This document shows positions 48,423 through 56,547 of a stretch of DNA of 64,000 nt, piece by piece. Location: assembly GCA_963820315.1 (NCBI GenBank), contig CAWFZK010000042.1, positions 86,341 through 150,340 on the forward strand. The letters are read 5' to 3'. The notes below the pieces were generated by a model that worked only from the letters and a program-made list of their open reading frames with translations, ran no database searches and was not told the DNA's origin. Every line of letters begins with the position of its first letter. Position 1 is the stretch's first letter. The position numbers and the translations under genes were made by a program. Source of the stretch: JACVRW01 sp963820315. GTDB lineage: Bacteria > Actinomycetota > Thermoleophilia > Solirubrobacterales > Thermoleophilaceae.

Positions 48423-49571
48423 ATGCGGATTCTCTACCTGCATCAGTTCTTCGTCACGCGCGCAGGCGTGGGCGGCACGCGCTCCTACGAGTTCGCGCGC
48501 CGATTCGTGGCGCGCGGGCACAGCGTGAGGATGGTAACCGCCGAGGGTGGCGAGCGGACGGTGGACGGCATCGAGGTCGTCGGCGTCCCGGCCGGCTACT
48601 CCGACTACGTCGGCGCCACCGCCGTCTCCTATCCGCGCCGGATGTGGGCCTTCGCGCGCTTCGCGCTGGCGGCCACGCGCGCGGCGCTGCGGGGGCCGCG
48701 GCCCGACGTCGTCTACGCGACCTCGCCGCCGCTCACGATCGCGCTCCCGGCGCTGGCGGCCGCCTTCCGCTGGAGGGCACCGCTCGTGTTCGAGGTACGC
48801 GACCTCTGGCCCGAGGCGCCGATCCAGATGGGCGCGCTGCGCAACCCACTCGCCCGCCGCCTCGCGCGCATCCTCGAGCGCTTCGTCTACCGGCGCAGCG
48901 CGCGCGTGATCGCCCTGTCGCCGGGCATCCGTGCGGGCGTGCTGGCAGGCGGCGTGCCCGAGGAACGCGTCGCGCTCGTCCCGAACGCGTCCGATCTCGA
49001 TCTCTTCGACCCAAGGCCGCGCCGGCCCGGCGACCGCTTCACCGTCGCCTACTTCGGGACCATGGGCGAGGCCAACGACCTGTCGGCGGCGGTCGAGGCG
49101 GCGCGCCTGCTGCCCGACGTCGAGTTCGTGCTGATGGGCGAGGGCAAGCGCCGTGGCGCGCTCCAGCGGAGCGCACCGGAGAACGTCGCCTTCCCGGGCG
49201 CCGCCGGGTCCAAGGAGGAGGTCGCCGCGCTCGCGGCCCGCTCGGACGCCTGCCTGACGCTCTTCAAGGACGTCCCGGTGCTCGCCACCAACTCGCCCAA
49301 CAAGCTGTTCGACAGCTTTGCCGCGGGCCGGCCGGCGATCGTGAACATGGACGGCTGGATGCGCACGCTCGTGGAGGAGAACGACGCCGGGCTCTACGTG
49401 CGGGCGGGCGACGCGCCCGACCTCGCCGCCAAGCTCGAGTGGCTGCGCGATCACCCGGACGAGGCCAGGGCGATGGGCCGCAACGCGCGGGCTCTCGCCG
49501 AGCGTGAGTTCGACCGCGACCGGCTCGCCGGCCGCGTGCTCGAGCTGCTCGAGGAGGCCGCGCAGCGGTGA
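48423..49571 (+). CDS. Glycosyltransferase, GT4 family
   Basis: 382 residues, GT-B fold: FVTRAGVGGTRSYEFARRFVARGH, FEVRDLWPEAP, the nucleotide site LVPNASDLDLFDP and SKEEVAALAARSDACLTLFKDVPVLATNSPNKLFDSFAAGRP. Adds a sugar to the lipid-linked repeat unit on the cytoplasmic face. A TAGGTT hexamer (48403-48408) lies 14 bases before the ATG. The stop overlaps the next gene (GTGA-like ATGA overlap at 49568). Confidence 0.9.
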   Translation: MRILYLHQFFVTRAGVGGTRSYEFARRFVARGHSVRMVTAEGGERTVDGIEVVGVPAGYSDYVGATAVSYPRRMWAFARFALAATRAALRGPRPDVVYATSPPLTIALPALAAAFRWRAPLVFEVRDLWPEAPIQMGALRNPLARRLARILERFVYRRSARVIALSPGIRAGVLAGGVPEERVALVPNASDLDLFDPRPRRPGDRFTVAYFGTMGEANDLSAAVEAARLLPDVEFVLMGEGKRRGALQRSAPENVAFPGAAGSKEEVAALAARSDACLTLFKDVPVLATNSPNKLFDSFAAGRPAIVNMDGWMRTLVEENDAGLYVRAGDAPDLAAKLEWLRDHPDEARAMGRNARALAEREFDRDRLAGRVLELLEEAAQR

Positions 49572-50497
49572 GCGAGCTCGAGCTCTCCTACTGCGTCGTC
49601 AACACGAACGGGCGCGAGGACCTGCTCGCCTGCCTCGCCGCGATCGCCGCCACGCATCCGGAGGGCGTGTCGCACGAGCTGCTCGTGCTCGACAACGCGT
49701 CCACGGACGGCTCCGCGAACGTGGTCCGCGAGCGCCATCCGGAGGTGACGCTGATCGAGCTCGAGCGGAGGACCGGCAAGAGCGAGAACGACTCGCTCCT
49801 GCTCGAGCGGGCGCGCGGGCGCCTCTGCCTGCTCCTGAACGAGGACTCGGAGCTGCAGCCGGGCGCCGTCGCGGAGCTGATCGCCGCCCTCGACGCGGAC
49901 GCCGAGGCCGCCGCGGCGGGCGCGCGCCTGCTCACGAGCGAGGGCGAGGAGACCGACTGCGCATGGCGGCTGCCGGACATCAGGTGGGCGCTCGCGGCGG
50001 CTGTCTTCATGCACTCGCGCGTTGCGGTGGAGAGCCGTGGCGATGTGGTCCGCGAGGTCGGCTGGGTGCAGTCGAGCGCAATGCTCGTGCGGCGCGAGGC
50101 GGCGCGCCAGGTGGGCTGGCTCGATCCGGACTTCTTCGTCTACTCGGACGAGACCGACTTCTGCAAGCGCCTGCACGACGCGGGCTGGCGCATCCTCTTC
50201 GTGCCGGGGGCGCGGGCGATCCACCACGACCAGCTCTCGACCGACAGCGCTGCGATGCGGCGCCGCATCGTCGAGTTCCACCGCAACCGCGACCTCTACT
50301 TCCGCAAGCACGGCATGTGGCTGACGCGCATCGTGTGGAGGCTCTGCTGGACCTGGGCCTACCTCGTTCGCGCCGGCGCGGCGGCGGTCCTCCCGGGCCA
50401 CGACCCTCAGCGCTACCTGCTGCACGCGCGCCAGGAGCTGAGGCCGGCGCGCGGCGAGGGGATCCGCGAGGCGGCCGCGCTCCACAACGCGGGCTGA
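49568..50497 (+). CDS. Glycosyltransferase, GT2 family (rhamnosyltransferase-like)
   Basis: 309 residues, GT-A fold: SYCVVNTNGREDLLACLAAI, LDNASTDGS, LLNEDSELQPGAV (DxD-like metal site) and DFFVYSDETDFCKRLHDAGWRI, the EDxDxxxR-like region of WbbL-type transferases, with a hydrophobic C-terminal segment. Adds the next sugar in the same pathway. Overlaps the upstream gene by 4 bases. Confidence 0.9.
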   Translation: MSELELSYCVVNTNGREDLLACLAAIAATHPEGVSHELLVLDNASTDGSANVVRERHPEVTLIELERRTGKSENDSLLLERARGRLCLLLNEDSELQPGAVAELIAALDADAEAAAAGARLLTSEGEETDCAWRLPDIRWALAAAVFMHSRVAVESRGDVVREVGWVQSSAMLVRREAARQVGWLDPDFFVYSDETDFCKRLHDAGWRILFVPGARAIHHDQLSTDSAAMRRRIVEFHRNRDLYFRKHGMWLTRIVWRLCWTWAYLVRAGAAAVLPGHDPQRYLLHARQELRPARGEGIREAAALHNAG

Positions 50498-50533
50498 GCG
50501 GCAGCCACCCGCGCCTTTACGCTTCCCGACCGG

Positions 50534-52054
50534 ATGGAACACCCCGACCTCGCCCAGCTTGCCGCCGTCGGCGGCGCCGTCGGGTCGGTGCTCGTGCTCC
50601 TGGCCCGCGGGCGCCTCGTGCTGCTCGCCGGGCTGGTCGTGCTCGCGCTGGCCGAAGGCGCGCTCGCGTACTCGCTCGGAACCGGCTCGCTCGACCGCCT
50701 CAGCGGAGCCACCGGCGTGGCCGCGGCGGCGCTCGGGATCGTCATCCTGGGCGTCGCGGCGGCGATACTGGCGCGGCGGCCCGTGATCGTCCCGGTCGCC
50801 GTGCTGGTGGCGGCTCCCTTCAGGCCGCCGCTCTCGTTCGACAGCGGCGGCACCTTCCTGGTCTCGATCGCCGACGACGGCCGCCTGGGCCGGCTGCTGC
50901 CGCTCTACTTCGTGCTCGCGGCGGCCGGCATCGCGCTCGGCTGGCGCGCGCTTCAGGGGCGAGAGATCCGCGCGCTCCCCACGGTGATCGCCGCGCCGGC
51001 GGCCGCCTTCTTCGCGTTCGCCTGCCTTTCGCTCGTGTGGGCGGACGACCTCGAGGCCGGGGCCAACCTGCTCGTCTTCTTCACGCTGCCGTTCGCGCTG
51101 CTGCTCGCGACCGTCGCGCGCGCCGACTTCCCCGAGAGCGTGCCGCGTGCGCTGGCGGCGGCCGCGCTCGCGCTCGCGACGCTGTTCGCGCTCGTCGGCC
51201 TGTGGCAGGCCGCCACCCACGAGCTCTTCTTCTACGCGCCCAACCTGGCGGTGTCGAACGCGAACACGGACTTCTTCCGGGTCACGTCGCTGTTCGGCGA
51301 CCCGAGCCTCTACGGCCGCCACCTCGTGCTCGGCATCGGGGTGGCGCTGTCGCTGCTCGCCGCGCAGCGCTGGAAGCCGTGGCCGCTGATCGGCCTGCTC
51401 GTCGTCATGTGGGCCGGGCTCTTCTTCTCGTACTCGCAGTCGAGCTTCGCCGCGCTGCTCGTCGTGACGCTCGCGCTCGCCGTCATCACCGGCGACCGCC
51501 GCGTCCGCCTGACCGTCGGAGTGCTCGCCCTGCTCGCCGTGCTCGCCGGGGCCGGCTACGCGACCGTGCAGCTGATCGACGGCGAGTCGCTCAACAAGAT
51601 CACGAGCGACCGCACCGAGCGCGTCGAGGACACGCTGCGGGTGGTCGAGGACAGGCCCTTCACGGGCGTCGGGATCGGCGGCCAGGCGCGCGCGAGCCGC
51701 GACCTCGCGAACAGCGACCGGCCGACCCCGAACTTCGTGTCGCACACGACGCCGCTCACCGTGTTCGCCGAGCTCGGCGTGATCGGGCTCGCGCTCTACC
51801 TCTGGCTGCTCGCCGGCGGCGCGATCCTGATCGCCGCCGTGCTGAGGCTCGACAGGGCGCTCGGGCTTGCGCTGCTCGCCTCGTTCCTCGCGCTGTTCGT
51901 GCACGCGCTCTTCTACAGCGGCTTCCTCGAAGATCCGATCACGTGGTTCGTGCTGGCCGTCGGCGCCGGCTACCTGGCCTGGCACGGGCTCTACGACCCG
52001 CGGCCGTCGGCGGCGGAGCGGGCGCGCGAGCGAATGCGGGCGAGCCCGACGTGA
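50534..52054 (+). CDS. O-antigen ligase/polymerase family membrane protein (Wzy/WaaL-like)
   Basis: 506 residues, about twelve TM helices and a long periplasmic loop with DRTERVEDTLRVVEDRPFTGVGIGGQ, the pattern of the Wzy_C/O-antigen ligase domain. It polymerises or transfers repeat units at the outer face. No Shine-Dalgarno; TACGCT (50518-50523) is ten bases before the ATG. The C-terminus overlaps the next gene (GTGA). Confidence 0.87.
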   Translation: MEHPDLAQLAAVGGAVGSVLVLLARGRLVLLAGLVVLALAEGALAYSLGTGSLDRLSGATGVAAAALGIVILGVAAAILARRPVIVPVAVLVAAPFRPPLSFDSGGTFLVSIADDGRLGRLLPLYFVLAAAGIALGWRALQGREIRALPTVIAAPAAAFFAFACLSLVWADDLEAGANLLVFFTLPFALLLATVARADFPESVPRALAAAALALATLFALVGLWQAATHELFFYAPNLAVSNANTDFFRVTSLFGDPSLYGRHLVLGIGVALSLLAAQRWKPWPLIGLLVVMWAGLFFSYSQSSFAALLVVTLALAVITGDRRVRLTVGVLALLAVLAGAGYATVQLIDGESLNKITSDRTERVEDTLRVVEDRPFTGVGIGGQARASRDLANSDRPTPNFVSHTTPLTVFAELGVIGLALYLWLLAGGAILIAAVLRLDRALGLALLASFLALFVHALFYSGFLEDPITWFVLAVGAGYLAWHGLYDPRPSAAERARERMRASPT

Positions 52055-53385
52055 GCACCCGCGCCGCCTGGGCCCTCACCGGGGTTCTCTTCGCGCTGAT
52101 CGCCATAACGCTGCCGGAGCTCGGCTCGGACCCCTGGCACTTCCGGCCGGAGACGGTCGACCCGCAGGGCCCGCTCGCGCCGCTCGTGCGCGCCGCGGGC
52201 GAGGAGTGGGACGTGGGCATCGCACGCGCCGCCGCGTTCGCCGCGGCGCTCCTGTGCGGCGCGGCAGCGGTGCTGCTGATCGCCCGGCCGCGCCCGTGGC
52301 CGCGCTGGGCCGGAATCGCGCTCGTGCTGAGCGTCGGCGTCCTCCTGATGGCGCCTTCGACGCTGCTCCAGATCGGGCTGCGCGACTCGACGGCGCCCTG
52401 GTTCTTCACGAACGACTCGACCTACCAGATCGAGCTCGGCGGCGAGCTGCTGCTCGACCTCGACAACCCCTACGGCCACGACTACCGCGAGTCCGGCCTG
52501 GAGCGCTTCTACACGCGCGACGGCAGCGTCTCAGAGCGCGTGCGCGAGCGCGAGGTGGCGCTCGAGCACTTCGCCTACTTCCCGGGCGCCGCCGTGAGCG
52601 CCGCGGTCTGGCGGCTGCTGCCGGATCCGTTCGACGACTACCGGCTGCTCGTCCTGCTCGCCACGCTCGCGATGCTGCCCGCGGTCTTGCTGTTCCGAGC
52701 GCCCGTGGGTGTCAAGCTCGCGCTCGGCGCGCTGCTCGTCTGCAACCCGATCGCGGTGCGCTCGGCCTGGTTCGGCCAGAACGACGCGCCCAGCCTGCTG
52801 CTGCTCGTGCTCGCCTTCGCGCTCGTCACGCGCCGGCGCTACGGCTGGGCGGCGGCCGCGCTCGCCGCCGCGATCCTGCTGAAGCAGTTCGCGCTCGTGG
52901 CGCTGCCCTTCGTCGTCCTCATGCTGCTCCGCCAGCAGGCCACGCGCGCCGAGCTGAAGCGCGCCGCGCTCGTGTTCGGCGGCGTGATCGCCGCCGGCGT
53001 GCTGCCGTTCCTGATCGCCGACCCGGGCGCGTTCTACGACGACACGATCAAGTACGGCGCCGGCACCTACAAGATCGTCGGCTACGGGCTGTCCGCGATC
53101 CTGATCCGGCTCGGCATCCTCGACGACCGCGACGGCTCGTACCCGTTCGCGCTGGTGGCGCTGCTCACGTGGGTGCCGCTCACGGTCTGGCTCCTCTATG
53201 CCCAGCGCAGGGCGGAGGAGCTGTGGGTGGGCGCGGCGGCCTTCTCGATCTCCCTGCTCTGGCTGATGTTCATCGGCCGCACCTTCAACAACTACTACCT
53301 CGTCTGGCCGATGACGGGCGCGGTCGTCGCGGCGCTGATGGCGGTAGGTTCCGCGCGTGCGCCCGATCGATCTCGACCCGGGTGA
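52051..53385 (+). CDS. Polytopic membrane glycosyltransferase, GT87/GT-C-like
   Basis: 444 residues, about eleven TM helices; the first outside loop holds the acidic NDSTYQIELGGELLLDLDNPYGHDY, typical of GT-C enzymes using polyprenyl-phosphate sugars, and AWFGQNDAPSLLLLVLA plus LLKQFALVALPF follow. Likely adds a sugar outside the membrane. The GTG start overlaps the polymerase stop. A hydrolase gene begins inside its 3' end. Confidence 0.8.
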   Translation: MSTRAAWALTGVLFALIAITLPELGSDPWHFRPETVDPQGPLAPLVRAAGEEWDVGIARAAAFAAALLCGAAAVLLIARPRPWPRWAGIALVLSVGVLLMAPSTLLQIGLRDSTAPWFFTNDSTYQIELGGELLLDLDNPYGHDYRESGLERFYTRDGSVSERVREREVALEHFAYFPGAAVSAAVWRLLPDPFDDYRLLVLLATLAMLPAVLLFRAPVGVKLALGALLVCNPIAVRSAWFGQNDAPSLLLLVLAFALVTRRRYGWAAAALAAAILLKQFALVALPFVVLMLLRQQATRAELKRAALVFGGVIAAGVLPFLIADPGAFYDDTIKYGAGTYKIVGYGLSAILIRLGILDDRDGSYPFALVALLTWVPLTVWLLYAQRRAEELWVGAAAFSISLLWLMFIGRTFNNYYLVWPMTGAVVAALMAVGSARAPDRSRPG

Positions 53386-53932
53386 GGCGATCCTCCACGA
53401 GGGCGATCCCGAGCGCTGCGTCGTGCTGCTGCCGGGGGTGCGCTACTTCAGCCAGGCGCCGCTGCTCTGGTTCGCGCGCGAGGCGGCCGAGGCGGCCGGC
53501 TGGTCGGTCCTCGAGCTGTCCGAGCGCGCACCCGCGGAAGAGGAGCCGTTCGAGTGGATCCTGGACCGCGCGGAGAGCGCCCTCAACGCGACGTCGGCGA
53601 CGCAGATCGCGTTCATCGGCAAGTCGCTCGGCAGCGCGGCCGCTCCGCTCGCCACGCAGCGCGCGCTGCCCGCGGTCTGGCTCACTCCGCTCCTGATCCG
53701 CGCGGAGGTGCTCGCCGCCCTCGGCGCCACCGACCGGCCGACGCTGATCGTCGGGAGTCCCGCCGACCCGAGCTGGGGGAACGGCGAGCTGCCGGAGAAC
53801 GAGGCACTCGAGGTGCTGGAGCTCGACGATCTCGACCACTCGCTCCAGCGCGAGGGCGACCCGCTCGCCTCGATCGACGTGCTGCGCACCGTGACCGAGC
53901 GGGTCGCGAGCTTCTTCGAGCGGCTCGGCTGA
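53357..53932 (+). CDS. Small alpha/beta hydrolase
   Basis: 191 residues: VVLLPGVRYFSQAP, nucleophile elbow FIGKSLGSAAA, and ELDDLDHSLQREG supplying the likely His. Substrate unknown. The GTG lies 29 bases inside the upstream gene and has its own TAGGTT (53345-53350) six bases upstream, so it may be transcribed separately as a leaderless message from within the glycosyltransferase gene. Confidence 0.78.
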   Translation: MRPIDLDPGEAILHEGDPERCVVLLPGVRYFSQAPLLWFAREAAEAAGWSVLELSERAPAEEEPFEWILDRAESALNATSATQIAFIGKSLGSAAAPLATQRALPAVWLTPLLIRAEVLAALGATDRPTLIVGSPADPSWGNGELPENEALEVLELDDLDHSLQREGDPLASIDVLRTVTERVASFFERLG

Positions 53933-53933
53933 G

Positions 53934-55082
53934 CTACGGGGCCAGCTCGTAGTGGAAGTCCGTCAGGCGCTCGGCGCCGTCCTCCGTGATCAGCAGCAGA
54001 TCCTCGACCCGCACGCCGCCGTAGCCGTTGCGATAGCAGCCGGGCTCGACCGCAACGACGTCGCCGGGCACGAACGGGTCGGCGCCGGTGCGGCCGAGCG
54101 CGGGGTCCTCGTGCACCTCGAGGCCGACGCCGTGCCCGAGCGAGTGGAAGAAGCCGTCGCGCAGCGGTTCGCCCTCGGCCTTCGTGCGCTGGGTCGGCTC
54201 GCCCGCCTCCTCGAAGACGTCGCAGGCGGCATCGAACAGCTCGCGGCCGGCGACGCCGGGCCCCGCCATCTCGACGACCCGCTCGAGTGCCGTGCGGCAG
54301 AGCCCGTGCCACGCGACCACGTCCTCGGCCGGCTCACCGCCGCAGACGAACGTCCGCGTCATGTCCGCCCAGCAGCCCGAGCGCTCGTCGCGCGGCCAGA
54401 GGTCGATGATGATCGGGGCGCCCGCGGGGAGCGGGCCGCTGCCCTGCTCGTGGCCGGATGCGCCGGCGGCTCCGGCCGCGACGATGATGTCCTCGGGTGC
54501 CGGGGCGCCGAGCTCGGCGCAGACCTCGCGGATCGTCGAGCGCACCGCCTCGGAGGTGAGCGTCTCGCCGTCCAGGACGAGCGAGCCGCCACTCACGGTC
54601 GCGCCGCGCAGCAACTCGGCCGCCGCCGCCATGCCGGCGTCCGCGGCGGACTGCGCGCGGCGCACGCCCTCGATCTCAGCCGCTGACTTCGAGCGGCGCC
54701 GGCGAATGAACTCGAGCTCGTCGGCCACGAGCTCGACGCCGTCGGCGCGCAGGCGGTCCGCCACCGCCACCGGCAGGGCCGCGGGCACGACGAGGCGCCC
54801 GGCCTCGAGCCGGGCGGCGGCGCGCGCGCACAGCTCGACGTCGATGTCGTGCCAGCGCATGCCGCCGGCGATCAGCTCATCGAGGCCGAGCTCGTATGGA
54901 TCGACGATCTCGACGCCGGGCGCCGCCTCGGCGATCCGGCTCGCCTCGAGCTCCGAGACCACGACCACACGCCGCCCGCCGACCTCGAAGTACGACATCG
55001 GGTCGATGATCCCGAGCGGCAGCTCATGCCGTAGCGCGGCGGAGCGATGGGTATCGGAATGAATTAGAACGTCAGGCGCCAT
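53934..55082 (-). CDS. M24 family metallopeptidase (Xaa-Pro aminopeptidase-like)
   Basis: 382 residues: N-terminal creatinase-type domain, then the pita-bread fold with metal ligands in IIIDLWPRDERSGCWADMTRTF (two Asp), SLGHGVGLEVHE (His), VVAVEPG (Glu) and VRVEDLLLIT (Glu). Cleaves N-terminal residues before proline, or related substrates. TAGGCT (minus strand, 55090-55095) lies seven bases before the ATG without a Shine-Dalgarno. Follows the propeller gene on the same strand after 18 bases. Confidence 0.88.
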   Translation of the reverse strand: MAPDVLIHSDTHRSAALRHELPLGIIDPMSYFEVGGRRVVVVSELEASRIAEAAPGVEIVDPYELGLDELIAGGMRWHDIDVELCARAAARLEAGRLVVPAALPVAVADRLRADGVELVADELEFIRRRRSKSAAEIEGVRRAQSAADAGMAAAAELLRGATVSGGSLVLDGETLTSEAVRSTIREVCAELGAPAPEDIIVAAGAAGASGHEQGSGPLPAGAPIIIDLWPRDERSGCWADMTRTFVCGGEPAEDVVAWHGLCRTALERVVEMAGPGVAGRELFDAACDVFEEAGEPTQRTKAEGEPLRDGFFHSLGHGVGLEVHEDPALGRTGADPFVPGDVVAVEPGCYRNGYGGVRVEDLLLITEDGAERLTDFHYELAP

Positions 55083-55100
55083 GCGACGGAGCCTATGCGC

Positions 55101-56510
55101 TCAGGACTGGCCGTTCTCCTGGCGCTCGCGGCGCTTCTTCTTGCGCTTGTCGCGCTCCTGCTCGCGGCCGCCGCGATCCGCCTGCGCGTCCTCGCGCGCG
55201 GCCTCCGACCCGCGCGGCGCGAGCGCGTACTGGTGCGATTGTCCGGTGAGGTAGAGCCGCTTCTCGTCGAGCACGACCGGATTTGCGTACTTGCCGTCGC
55301 GGAAGCGCCAGACGCGCTTGCCGTCGCTCGCGCGCACCGCATAGGTCGAGTCGGGGCCGCGCGCCACGGCCCGCTGGGCCTCCGAGCCGCAGGTCGAGCA
55401 GATCGCGTAGTAGACGAGCTCATTCACGACCGTCGGCGCGGCGTGCACCGCGCCGCCCGCCTCGATCTCCCAGCGCGTGTCGCCGGTCGCCGCGTCGAGC
55501 GCGTAGAACTTGCCGTCGTAGGTGCCGACGAAGACCTTGCGCCTGTAGACGGCCGCTGCGCCGTAGATGTACGACCCGAGCGGCCGCGCCCAGAGCAGGT
55601 TGCCCGTCTTGGCGCCGTAGACGTACATCGTGCCGTCGGTGTTGCCGATGTAGACGCGCCCGTAGGCGACCGTCGGCGTCGCGTACCAGAACTCGCGCGA
55701 GCCGAAGCTCGAGTTCGACTGCGCGCTCCAGATCTGCTTGCCGCTGCCGGCGTTGAGCGCGTACAGCGTGCCGCCGTCGGAGGCGATGAAGATGCGGCCC
55801 TTCCAGTAGGCGGCCGAGGTGTTGACCTGGTTGTCGGCCTGGAAGCGCCACTTCTGGCGCCCGGTCTTCGCGTTGAGGGCGATCACGTCGTTGTTCCAGG
55901 TGCCGACGTAGAGGGTGTTGTTGCGGAGCAGCGGCGACGACTCCACCGGCGCGCTGTCGTGGCGCCACAGCTCGCGGCCGGTATCGGCGTCCCACGCGAC
56001 CACGTATCCGTTTGCACCCGCCTGGTCCTGCAGGCACTCGACCGGGTGCATGTAGGCCTGGTAGACGACGCCCTTGCCGATCGTCGGCGACGACGCGGCG
56101 CAGCGGTTCGTGTCCTTCTTCCAGTCGACCTTGCCCGTCTGCGCGTCGAGCGCGAAGAAGAGGCCCTTTTGCTGCGCGACGTACACGCGCCCGTAGCCGA
56201 TCGAGGGCGGGAACTCGAGCGTGTCGTGCGCGTCGATCTTCCAGAGGCGCCGGAACGGCGGCCGGTGGTCGTAGGGGGAGATGTGCTGGCGCGCGATGTC
56301 GTAGCCGTAGGTCGGCCAGGCGCGGGCGATCTCCTTGTCGGGCGGCGGGGGCGGCGGCTCGGGCTCCTCCGTGACCACGAACTCCTCCGTGGCGGAGCCA
56401 CGCTTCTCGAGCGGCTGGTTCTCGTTGTAGGCGTAGACGCCGATCGCGACCGCGAGCACGATCACGACCAGCGCCGCGCCGATCAACAGACGGCGGTGTC
56501 GGCGGAACAT
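55101..56510 (-). CDS. Membrane-anchored PQQ-like beta-propeller protein
   Basis: 469 residues: cytoplasmic stub and TM helix (about 8-28), Pro-rich linker (EEPEPPPPPPDKE), then about eight PQQ-type repeats with the G-x-L/F-Y-A-L-D-A-x-T-G-x-x-x-W pattern (FYALDAATGDTRWEIEAGG; VYVGTWNNDV). Propellers of this type hold cofactor or protein partners; BamB-like scaffolds and alcohol dehydrogenases share them, but no dehydrogenase domain is present. C-terminal tail is Lys/Arg-rich. Encoded between the FlgD-like gene and the peptidase. A truncated relative lies at 60497-60997. Confidence 0.82.
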   Translation of the reverse strand: MFRRHRRLLIGAALVVIVLAVAIGVYAYNENQPLEKRGSATEEFVVTEEPEPPPPPPDKEIARAWPTYGYDIARQHISPYDHRPPFRRLWKIDAHDTLEFPPSIGYGRVYVAQQKGLFFALDAQTGKVDWKKDTNRCAASSPTIGKGVVYQAYMHPVECLQDQAGANGYVVAWDADTGRELWRHDSAPVESSPLLRNNTLYVGTWNNDVIALNAKTGRQKWRFQADNQVNTSAAYWKGRIFIASDGGTLYALNAGSGKQIWSAQSNSSFGSREFWYATPTVAYGRVYIGNTDGTMYVYGAKTGNLLWARPLGSYIYGAAAVYRRKVFVGTYDGKFYALDAATGDTRWEIEAGGAVHAAPTVVNELVYYAICSTCGSEAQRAVARGPDSTYAVRASDGKRVWRFRDGKYANPVVLDEKRLYLTGQSHQYALAPRGSEAAREDAQADRGGREQERDKRKKKRRERQENGQS

Positions 56511-56547
56511 CGACGGGTCAGGATGGCAGACGGTCCCGCGGCAACCG

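Noticed and set aside
49451..51985. 844-residue open frame opposite the GT and polymerase genes
   Set aside because: Charged, repetitive composition (many Arg/Glu/Gly), no family motif; fully antisense to well supported genes.
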